NCBI GenBank assembly: GCA_021775515.1
Contig: JAJFHR010000001.1
Span: forward strand, 1 to 5,742
DNA length: 5,742 nucleotides
Reading direction: 5' to 3'
Source: Hyphomicrobiales bacterium
GTDB lineage: Bacteria; Pseudomonadota; Alphaproteobacteria; Rhizobiales; JAJFHR01
Shown here: in pieces, positions 1 to 4,604 of the stretch
Layout of the letters: every line of letters begins with the position of its first letter
Numbering within the stretch: position 1 is the stretch's first letter
The notes under the pieces: generated by a model
What the model saw: the letters and a program-made list of their open reading frames with translations, nothing else
The model's database searches: none
What the model was told of the DNA's origin: nothing
Made by a program: the position numbers and the translations under genes

Positions 1-8
1 CCATAGTT

Positions 9-914
9 TTAGTCCGCGGCCCACCGCGGTGCGGTGAGCAGGTCCTGCGTCAGGACCGAAAGCTTTTCAATAATCTTCATCAGATCATCTTTGAGCGTCT
101 TAAGGCCGTCGTGAAGTTCAAGCCGGTTTTCATCCATATAAAGAGAGCGGTTTATTTCAATCTGGATACAGTGCTGATCTTTTTGCGCCGCGCCATATTT
201 TTGGGTAATAAAACCACCGGCATAAGGTTTGTTGCGGGCGACCAAATAGCCAAGCTTGGTGAGCTTTTGTTCAAGAAACTCGGTGATATAAGGTGGGCAG
301 GTCTGACCAAATCTGTCCCCGAGCACAAAATCCGGTCTTTTTCGGTATCTGATCGCCGTTCCAGGCGCTGAGGGCATCGAGTGGCAGTCGATGAGCAGGG
401 TTGCGCCAAAAGTATTGAGGCTGGCTTTCAAAAGTTCCTCGAGCTGGGCATGGTAGGGATAATAAAGCCGGGCGATGCGGGCTTTTGCTTCTGCAAAAGT
501 CAGCGGGTGGCGGTAAATTTCCTCATTGTCGCTGACAATGCGGGCAATCGTGCCCAGGCCACCGGCAACACGAAGGGAGCGGGTGTTGACAAAGGAGGGT
601 AAAACTTCACTGAACATTGCCGGATCAAGCTCATAGGGCTCCCGGTTCAGATCGACATAGGCGCGTGGAAAATGGGCTTTCAATAATGGGGCGCCAATCG
701 TCGGGACATCTTCAAAAATCCGGTCAACAAAACAGTCTTCGGATCCTCTCAGGCGATGAGCATCAAGTCTGGATGAAGCAATAAATTCTTTTGGGTAGAC
801 ACTGCCGCTATGGGGAGAGCTGAAAACGATGGGAGTTGTAACGACATCCGGCCACAAGACCTCAAAGGGTGGAGAAAACAGCGTTGCTGGATCGTTGGTT
901 TCCGGGCTTTGCAC
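9..914 (-). CDS. N-formylglutamate amidohydrolase family protein (HutG-like)
   Basis: 301-residue protein of the N-formylglutamate amidohydrolase family (PF05013). Characterised members hydrolyse N-formylglutamate to glutamate and formate at the end of one histidine-degradation route, in the cytoplasm. Visible family blocks in order are SSPHSG (residues 32-37), SEDCFVD (58-64), RAYVDLNREPYELDP (84-98), the central DCHSMPS (176-182), RPDFVLGDRFG (193-203), KPYAGGFITQKYG (229-241) and CIQIEINRSLYMDE (249-262). The His, Asp and Glu residues in these blocks probably include the metal and catalytic positions. There is no signal peptide or membrane segment. The start is GTG at 914, supported by a TTGAGG ribosome site seven bases upstream. 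The gene is transcribed away from cpdR and shares its control region. No other hut gene is visible, so a role in histidine catabolism is not proven; many genomes carry a stand-alone paralogue in this position. The family call is strong, the exact substrate is not. Confidence 0.9.
   Translation of the reverse strand: MQSPETNDPATLFSPPFEVLWPDVVTTPIVFSSPHSGSVYPKEFIASSRLDAHRLRGSEDCFVDRIFEDVPTIGAPLLKAHFPRAYVDLNREPYELDPAMFSEVLPSFVNTRSLRVAGGLGTIARIVSDNEEIYRHPLTFAEAKARIARLYYPYHAQLEELLKASLNTFGATLLIDCHSMPSAPGTAIRYRKRPDFVLGDRFGQTCPPYITEFLEQKLTKLGYLVARNKPYAGGFITQKYGAAQKDQHCIQIEINRSLYMDENRLELHDGLKTLKDDLMKIIEKLSVLTQDLLTAPRWAAD
14..57 (-). repeat. Two GC-rich inverted repeats at the 3' end of the hutG-like gene
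   Basis: Two perfect hairpins lie in the last codons of the amidohydrolase gene. One is CCGCGG-ccca-CCGCGG at 14-29 (6-bp arms, 4-base loop) and the other is GGTCCTG-cgt-CAGGACC at 41-57 (7-bp arms, 3-base loop). In the direction of the gene, the second is transcribed first and the first sits just before the stop codon. No T-run follows, so this is not a typical intrinsic terminator. They could protect the transcript 3' end or simply reflect codon choice. Confidence 0.4.
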
Positions 915-921
915 GTTGCAA

Positions 922-927
922 CCTCAA
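922..927 (-). promoter_or_regulatory. Ribosome binding site that supports the GTG start of the hutG-like gene
   Basis: On the minus strand TTGAGG, with a GAGG core, lies seven bases before the GTG at 914. No better-placed ATG exists nearby that would keep the conserved N-terminal blocks with a normal leader, so this site decides the start. Confidence 0.65.
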
Positions 928-944
928 CATCGGGCTTATCTATA

Positions 945-978
945 TTAACTCGATCATCTCTAATTTAACTCAATCATC
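945..978. repeat. Direct repeat TTAACTCRATCATC, 20-bp period
   Basis: TTAACTCGATCATC (945-958) and TTAACTCAATCATC (965-978) match at 13 of 14 positions and start exactly 20 bp apart, about two helical turns. They lie 31-64 bp upstream of the hutG-like start codon, where a promoter would be expected. This suggests tandem binding sites for a regulator on one face of the helix. The regulator is unknown. Confidence 0.55.
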
Positions 979-1092
979 GGTCAGGCTGGTATTTTCTGAA
1001 ACGCTACTTTGCCAAGAATCTGAGATTAAGTCCATGAAATGGTCACTCAACCACTGATTGTTGAAACGGAGGAACCAATTTACCATATAGGC

Positions 1093-1130
1093 GATTGAGA
1101 TGTTGTGTTTTGCGTTCATCTCGCTCAATC
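1093..1130. repeat. Inverted repeat with two alternative pairings
   Basis: GATTGAG (1093-1099) can pair with CTCAATC (1124-1130), or GAGATG (1097-1102) can pair with CATCTC (1117-1122). The two pairings share bases and exclude each other. The CTCAATC word also occurs in the direct repeat at 969-975, and as CTCGATC at 949-955, so these may be further copies of one binding site in opposite orientations. Confidence 0.4.
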
Positions 1131-1176
1131 TTTCACCAGGTATTTACCTATTGTGTTTATATGTAGATTGATCACA

Positions 1177-1200
1177 AAAGCACCATCATGCGGTGGCTTT
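1177..1200 (+). repeat. Hairpin in the probable cpdR leader
   Basis: AAAG-CACC (1177-1184) pairs with GGTG and CTTT (1192-1195 and 1197-1200) around a 7-base loop, with a single G bulge at 1196. It ends nine bases before the GGGGA ribosome site of cpdR. Whether it lies in the transcript depends on a start site I cannot place. No T-run follows, so termination is unlikely. Confidence 0.35.
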
Positions 1201-1225
1201 CATTTCGACGGGGACATACAGATCA

Positions 1226-1585
1226 ATGGCGAAAATTCTTCTGGCGGAAGATGATAATGATATGCGCCGGTTTTTAGAGAAGGCTTTGCAAAAGGCCGGT
1301 CATGACGTCATCTCTTTTGAAGAGGGGCTGAGCGCTTATGAGCGCTTGAAAAACGAGGCCTATGATCTTCTTCTAACCGATATTGTGATGCCAGAAATGG
1401 ATGGAATTGAGCTAGCGCGCAAGGCGGCTGAACTCGACCCCGCAATCAAGATCATGTTTATCACCGGTTTTGCGGCGGTTGCGCTTAATCCTGATAATGA
1501 TGCTCCTAAAGATGCCAAGGTTTTATCAAAGCCCTTTCATTTGCGTGAATTGGTCGAAGAAGTTGAGCGCTTAATTGCAGCCTAA
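1226..1585 (+). CDS. cpdR: Cell-cycle response regulator CpdR (single receiver domain, ClpXP adaptor)
   Basis: 119-residue protein consisting of one receiver domain and no output domain. Receiver landmarks are all present: acidic pair D9/D10, phospho-acceptor D52 in the block LLLTDIVMPEMDG, T80 in FITGFA, and K102 in SKPFH. Length and sequence fit CpdR. In Caulobacter and rhizobia, unphosphorylated CpdR localises ClpXP protease and promotes destruction of cell-cycle proteins, while phosphorylation through the CckA-ChpT phosphorelay turns it off. The ATG at 1226 is chosen because the receiver fold begins at once (MAKILLAEDD) and GGGGA at 1210-1214 gives a ribosome site, slightly distant at 11 bases. 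An in-frame GTG at 1193 would add 11 residues outside the family and start inside the upstream hairpin. The gene is monocistronic, divergent from the hutG-like gene, with tRNA-Val next downstream. The identification is by eye from family features; another stand-alone receiver is possible but less likely. Confidence 0.88.
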   Translation: MAKILLAEDDNDMRRFLEKALQKAGHDVISFEEGLSAYERLKNEAYDLLLTDIVMPEMDGIELARKAAELDPAIKIMFITGFAAVALNPDNDAPKDAKVLSKPFHLRELVEEVERLIAA

Positions 1586-1676
1586 GTGCTGATCGGGCTC
1601 GGGTATCGGCCCCTGCACCATCCTCCATATGAAAAACGACCAAGCTTGCCTGCTGGCTCTTGCGTGTCTGCTGCAA

Positions 1677-1724
1677 TCCAGTTATACGATGGGCCGGTAT
1701 TCCGGTTGATCTCCGCAAACTGGA
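1677..1724 (+). repeat. Nested inverted repeat between cpdR and tRNA-Val
   Basis: TCCAGTT (1677-1683) pairs with AACTGGA (1718-1724), and inside it CCGG-tatt-CCGG (1694-1705) forms a second short stem. It sits 92 bases after the cpdR stop and 20 bases before the tRNA. With no T-run it is a weak terminator candidate; it could mark the end of cpdR mRNA or the promoter zone of the tRNA. The rest of the 159-base spacer shows nothing else I can support. Confidence 0.3.
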
Positions 1725-1744
1725 ATAAGCGTTAAGTCGCACAA

Positions 1745-1819
1745 GGGCGGTTAGCTCAGCGGGAGAGCACCTCGTTGACATCGAGGGGGTCACTGGTTCA
1801 ATCCCAGTACCGCCCACCA
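1745..1819 (+). tRNA. tRNA-Val (anticodon GAC), CCA encoded
   Basis: A complete cloverleaf is visible. The acceptor stem is GGGCGGT (1745-1751) with ACCGCCC (1809-1815). The D arm is GCTC-AGCGGGA-GAGC (1754-1768). The anticodon stem CCTCG/CGAGG (1770-1774, 1782-1786) encloses loop TTGACAT, with anticodon GAC at 1777-1779. The T arm is ACTGG-TTCAATC-CCAGT (1792-1808). Discriminator A1816 is followed by the encoded CCA (1817-1819). GAC reads the valine codons GUC and GUU. The short variable loop is class I. All stems pair perfectly, so the gene looks functional. Confidence 0.97.
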
Positions 1820-1824
1820 TTTTT
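1820..1824 (+). terminator. T-run directly after tRNA-Val
   Basis: Five T residues follow the CCA end without a gap. The tRNA's own acceptor and T stems could act as the hairpin of an intrinsic stop for the tRNA transcript. The run is short, so termination may be partial. Confidence 0.35.
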
Positions 1825-1877
1825 CATCTCTGGAAAATTCAATCACCTGATAGAGCCGTGCGGCCCGGGTTGATAAA

Positions 1878-2465
1878 TCAGACCATCAAAGCCCTTATTA
1901 ACTTGTCCATTGCAGCTTTATAGGGCTGTGCCGGTTCGCCCATTGCTATGGCCAAGGCTGCACGGTCAAACATGGCGGAGATAAGGTCAGCCGAGGCGTT
2001 GACCGGGATGTCTGCGATCCCGCGATCCACCAGGTCCTGCAAGCCGAGTCGCAGTTCTTCGCCTCCCGTCATTCTGTCAATTTGCCGCATTTCCGCCGGT
2101 CCCAAAACGGCGGGACCGTCAATCAGCAAAAGTTGCGCCCGACCGGGGCGCGACAGCGCCTTAAAATAGGCCGTTGAACCTTCAATCATTGCTTCAAGCG
2201 GTGCCATGTTAGCTGAAGTATGTTGCTCAATCTCAGCGGCTACCGCTTCAGCTTCAGCTTGAACGGTGGTCCGAAACAAGTCCGTCTTGTCTTTAAAATG
2301 ATGGTAGAGCGCCCCGCGGGTCACATTTGCAGCTTTGACGATTTCGGGGGTGCTTGTTTCAGTGAAGCCCTTTTTTACAAACTGGGCGCGTGCAGCAGCA
2401 ACCAGAGAGGCTCTGGTCTCCTCGGTCCGTTGGGCGTTTGAACGTCTTGCGGAATTTTCTTGCAT
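1878..2465 (-). CDS. TetR/AcrR-family transcriptional repressor
   Basis: 195-residue protein with the classic TetR layout: a short charged leader (1-15), an N-terminal DNA-binding domain with helix-turn-helix at about residues 35-62 (STPEIVKAANVTRGALYHHF is the diagnostic block), and a helical C-terminal ligand-binding and dimer domain. Length is typical. The ATG at 2465 is chosen because it gives the normal 10-15 residue leader. The open frame continues upstream to 2651, but that extension would run through the operators and into the divergent gene. No strong ribosome site is seen; CAGG eight to ten bases upstream is the best candidate. The first operator covers the start codon, which predicts tight autorepression. 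The gene is divergent from the VOC gene at 2535, its probable main target. The inducer cannot be read from the sequence. Confidence 0.9.
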   Translation of the reverse strand: MQENSARRSNAQRTEETRASLVAAARAQFVKKGFTETSTPEIVKAANVTRGALYHHFKDKTDLFRTTVQAEAEAVAAEIEQHTSANMAPLEAMIEGSTAYFKALSRPGRAQLLLIDGPAVLGPAEMRQIDRMTGGEELRLGLQDLVDRGIADIPVNASADLISAMFDRAALAIAMGEPAQPYKAAMDKLIRALMV

Positions 2466-2488
2466 ACATACAGCCTGTATGTTAATAA
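2460..2488 (+). promoter_or_regulatory. Possible promoter of the VOC gene
   Basis: TTGCAT (2460-2465) and TAATAA (2483-2488) are 17 bases apart and are a moderate fit to -35 and -10 elements. Operator 1 would occupy the spacer and operator 2 the start site, which is what a repressed promoter should look like. The -10 match is only partial, so this is tentative. Confidence 0.35.
2463..2481. promoter_or_regulatory. Operator 1, probable TetR-family binding site
   Basis: CATACATACAGCCTGTATG is a 19-bp site with perfect CATACA/TGTATG arms. A tighter core ACATACA-gcc-TGTATGT (2466-2482) overlaps it. It covers the tetR start codon (2463-2465). It matches the second site at 15 of 19 positions, including both arms. 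Occupation would block tetR expression and, if the promoter proposed at 2460-2488 is right, that of the VOC gene as well. Confidence 0.7.
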
Positions 2489-2491
2489 TCT

Positions 2492-2510
2492 CATACATGC
2501 TGAGTGTATG
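2492..2510. promoter_or_regulatory. Operator 2, probable TetR-family binding site
   Basis: CATACATGCTGAGTGTATG repeats the arms and length of operator 1. Centre-to-centre distance to operator 1 is 29 bp, slightly under three helical turns. It ends 24 bases before the VOC start codon, so it should fall near the transcription start or early leader of that gene. This double-site layout is common for TetR regulators controlling a divergent pair. Confidence 0.7.
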
Positions 2511-2517
2511 TTTTTTT

Positions 2518-2524
2518 AAGAGGA
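2518..2524 (+). promoter_or_regulatory. Ribosome binding site of the VOC gene
   Basis: AAGAGGA lies ten bases before the ATG at 2535, just after a T-run (2511-2517). It is a good match to the 16S rRNA tail with a somewhat long spacing, and it supports the chosen start. Confidence 0.6.
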
Positions 2525-2534
2525 ATGGAAAGCC

Positions 2535-2954
2535 ATGAAATGTACCCAATATTATCCGGTCATCATGACCGACAGGGTAATTGAAACCGCTGAGTTCTAC
2601 CGTGAAAATTTCGGTTTTACACCGATGTTTGAAAGTGATTGGTACATTCACCTTCAGTCAATTGACGACCAAAACATCAACCTGGCCATCTTGCAGGGGA
2701 ATCATGAAACAATCCCGGCAACAGCACGCGGCAAAGTCGCGGGCCTGTTGTTGAATTTTGAAGTGGAAGACGTCGATGCGGTTTTTGCAACTGTCAAAGA
2801 GGCTGGCCTGCCGATTGTTTTGTCACTGCGCGATGAGGCATTCGGCCAGCGCCATTTTATCACCCAAGATCCCAACGGCGTGCTGATAGACATAATCAAG
2901 CCGATCCCGCCAAGTGAAGAATTTCTCAAGCAATATACGGAACAGGCAATTTAG
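2535..2954 (+). CDS. VOC-superfamily protein (glyoxalase/bleomycin-resistance/dioxygenase fold)
   Basis: 139-residue cytoplasmic protein with the two-module VOC pattern. Module 1 has the AEFYRENFGF block (residues 19-28), typical of the first helix and turn, followed by strands around 36-54. Module 2 has NFEVEDVDAVFATVKEAG (74-91), then HFITQDPNGVLIDII (107-121), the usual closing DPNG motif. By eye alignment, the four positions that bind metal in glyoxalase I are mostly not conserved: Tyr7 and probably Leu72 stand where His is usual, and Asp119 replaces the final Glu. It may therefore be a ligand-binding or resistance-type member rather than a glyoxalase, but the substrate is unknown. It is divergent from the TetR gene and probably repressed by it through the two 19-bp sites. 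No gene follows in the same direction within the window. Confidence 0.85.
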   Translation: MKCTQYYPVIMTDRVIETAEFYRENFGFTPMFESDWYIHLQSIDDQNINLAILQGNHETIPATARGKVAGLLLNFEVEDVDAVFATVKEAGLPIVLSLRDEAFGQRHFITQDPNGVLIDIIKPIPPSEEFLKQYTEQAI

Positions 2955-3299
2955 ACCTAGAACATGACCTGCTCTGCGATGCAAAAACTGCCCGGAAAGC
3001 AACAGGGGTGGGAAAGTCGACGCATCGCTTACCGCTAACATACGCACTGATCATGCCTGTGCGCTGAATAACTTCTGTTATACTGGGTCAGGCAGGGCAA
3101 CGGTTAATATCCCACGAAAACACATCCGCGGGTTTGCCTTGTCGTGCCTGAGCACCTCCAATACCCTGAATCATACCCAAGCTATCAAGCAGGGTAGGGG
3201 GAGCAGGTAACCTACACCCGAACAAGCTCACGCCTATACAATGTGCCTACAAGAGGTATAGCGCACTGGTCACTTAATTGCACTGGCTGGGTGACTGTT
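2955..3299. other. 345-base stretch without a recognised gene
   Basis: I recognise no protein or RNA family here. Several inverted repeats are visible. TGCCTG (3054-3059) pairs with CAGGCA (3089-3094) around an inner ATAAC-ttct-GTTAT (3068-3081). TACCCTG (3162-3168) pairs with CAGGGTA (3190-3196). CTATAC (3234-3239) pairs with GTATAG (3256-3261). TGTTATACT at 3076-3084 resembles an extended -10 element on the plus strand but has no clear -35. The stretch may hold a small RNA, decayed gene remains or only the ends of the two flanking units. Confidence 0.5.
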
Positions 3300-3307
3300 T
3301 CAGCCAG
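3283..3307 (-). repeat. Hairpin overlapping the stop codon of the HlyD-type gene
   Basis: CTGGCTG (3283-3289) and CAGCCAG (3301-3307) form a perfect 7-bp stem around an 11-base loop, at the end of the secretion operon and including its stop codon. In the direction of transcription it is followed by TGCAATTAAG, not a T-run, so intrinsic termination would be weak. It may act as a 3' stabiliser or with Rho. Confidence 0.4.
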
Positions 3308-4604
3308 CCCTCAGAGCGCGGGAGAGTTGGTCAGACAGGGGTTTTATCAGCAGGCGCAAAACTGTTCTGTCACCGGTTGAGATGAAGGCCTCTGCGGGCA
3401 TGCCGGCAACCAGGACGTTGTCGCCAAGTTGATCAATCTGGCCGGGATCAAGCGTCAATGTCACGGTGTAAAAGGCTGCACCGGTAGATTTATCGATCTG
3501 GCGGTCGGCCGAGACCTTGGTTACTTTTGCGCTTAATTGCGGAGTTGTCCGGGTATCAAAAGCAGAAAATTGTACTCGCGCGGGCTGCTCGAGATAAACC
3601 TGATCGATATCGTTTGGCGCGACGCGGGTTTCGATAATCAAACGATCTTTGTCGGGCACTATCTGCAAAATGGTCGTCGCCGGTGAGATCACGCCACCGA
3701 TGGTGTGGGCTGCCAGATTGAGAATTTTACCCGGTATCGGAGCTCTAATTTCGGTTTTATTGAGTTGATCCTGAAGCGTGATTTTGCGTTCTTCAAGCTC
3801 TACCACTTTCAACTGGACTTTGCGCAGGGTCGAAAGAACCTCTTCATGAAAATCGACACCGGTTTGGAGAATTTTCAATCTGGATTCTCTGATCGAGCCT
3901 TTGGTGCGGGCAATGTCACTGAGATGTTTGCCATATTCGCCGTCGATACGTGCTTTTTCACGCCGCAACGCCAACAATCTTCCCTTTGGTGTCAGTCCCT
4001 TTTTGAACAGCGGCATTAAATCCGCGATTTCTTCATCTATTATTTTGCGCTGGTTGTTTTTGGAAGCAAGCTGGGCTTGAAGACCCTTAATTTCCTGGCG
4101 AAGCTGTTCGGTCTGCTGCTTGAGCAATTCGACTTCACCCAACCGGCTTTCGCGGCGGGCGAGAAACAATGACTGTTGGCCCTGAAGGATGCGCATAAGC
4201 GGACGGTTGTCAGTCTGGCTGGCGAGCCCGGCGGGAAACTCCAGCTCGAACTTGGAATCGCGCTCGGCTTCGAGGCGAATTTTTTGCGCCATATATTCAT
4301 AAAGCTCACCGGTGGTAACAGCCAGATTTGCTTTTATAACGGTTTCATCGAGACGAACAAGCAAGGCGCCGGCGCGCACATAATCACCATCAACCACATG
4401 GATTTCACTTACGATGCCGCCTGTTAGATGCTGAACGGTCTTAACTTTTGTTTCGACACTGACCACGCCGGGGGCAATGACCGCACCGGTAATGTTTGCA
4501 TAAGCTGCCCAGGTGCCAAGGCCACCGAACAATACGGCAATAATCGTAAATCCCGCCAAAATCCAGGTTCTCGAATTATCCATATTGAAAGTCATTGCGC
4601 TCAT
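3300..4604 (-). CDS. HlyD-family type I secretion periplasmic adaptor (membrane fusion protein)
   Basis: 434-residue adaptor that links an inner-membrane ABC exporter to an outer-membrane TolC-like channel. Layout: short cytoplasmic N-terminus; one membrane segment at about residues 13-35; a first half of the biotinyl-lipoyl-like fold at 57-86 (VQHLTGGIVSEIHV and following); a long Gln/Lys/Glu-rich coiled-coil at about 95-283; the second lipoyl half at 284-317 starting TEIRAPIPGKI; then a beta-barrel region with GMPAEAFISTGDRTVL (401-416). The C-terminus LIKPLSDQLSRALRAG is characteristic of the PrtE/HlyD type I branch. Length is normal. The ATG at 4604 overlaps the upstream ABC gene's stop as ATGA, which implies translational coupling; an in-frame ATG at 4595 is an alternative. 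Substrate unknown: no RTX or other exported protein gene is in the window. Confidence 0.93.
   Translation of the reverse strand: MSAMTFNMDNSRTWILAGFTIIAVLFGGLGTWAAYANITGAVIAPGVVSVETKVKTVQHLTGGIVSEIHVVDGDYVRAGALLVRLDETVIKANLAVTTGELYEYMAQKIRLEAERDSKFELEFPAGLASQTDNRPLMRILQGQQSLFLARRESRLGEVELLKQQTEQLRQEIKGLQAQLASKNNQRKIIDEEIADLMPLFKKGLTPKGRLLALRREKARIDGEYGKHLSDIARTKGSIRESRLKILQTGVDFHEEVLSTLRKVQLKVVELEERKITLQDQLNKTEIRAPIPGKILNLAAHTIGGVISPATTILQIVPDKDRLIIETRVAPNDIDQVYLEQPARVQFSAFDTRTTPQLSAKVTKVSADRQIDKSTGAAFYTVTLTLDPGQIDQLGDNVLVAGMPAEAFISTGDRTVLRLLIKPLSDQLSRALRAG

Larger units (their letters stand above)
915..1225. other. Divergent control region between the hutG-like gene and cpdR
   Basis: This 311-base stretch has no credible gene. 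It is AT-rich and must hold the promoters of both flanking genes, since they are transcribed away from each other. Contents seen are a 20-bp-phased direct repeat (945-978), an inverted repeat with two alternative pairings (1093-1130), and a hairpin in the probable cpdR leader (1177-1200). TATATG at 1158-1163 could be a cpdR -10 element, but I see no good -35 partner at the right distance, so no promoter is called. Confidence 0.6.

Noticed and set aside
945..968. Possible CtrA site from the two TTAA words
   Set aside because: The CtrA consensus needs about seven bases between the TTAA halves; here there are sixteen, so it does not fit.
1016..1020. GAATC, a possible CcrM (GANTC) methylation site in the cpdR control region
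   Set aside because: One GANTC in about 310 bases is what chance predicts, so it gives no evidence of methylation control.
869..1057. 62-residue plus-strand frame between the hutG-like gene and cpdR
   Set aside because: It overlaps the start of the amidohydrolase on the other strand, has no recognisable motif, and contains the direct repeat; it is probably a chance frame.
1330..1348. Tandem TGAGCGCTTA-TGAGCGCTT inside cpdR
   Set aside because: It encodes ordinary receiver-domain residues (LSAYERL) and is best explained as coincidence of codon use.
1506..1820. 104-residue minus-strand frame beginning MVGGTGIEPVTP
   Set aside because: It is the reverse translation of the tRNA-Val gene and of the cpdR 3' end. 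This kind of tRNA shadow is a known false protein in databases.
2466..2651. 62-residue N-terminal extension of the TetR protein
   Set aside because: It would run across both operators and into the divergent VOC gene, has no TetR-family similarity, and would give an unusually long leader before the DNA-binding domain.
2823..3047. 74-residue minus-strand frame overlapping the end of the VOC gene
   Set aside because: About half of it is the reverse of VOC coding sequence and it shows no family motif.
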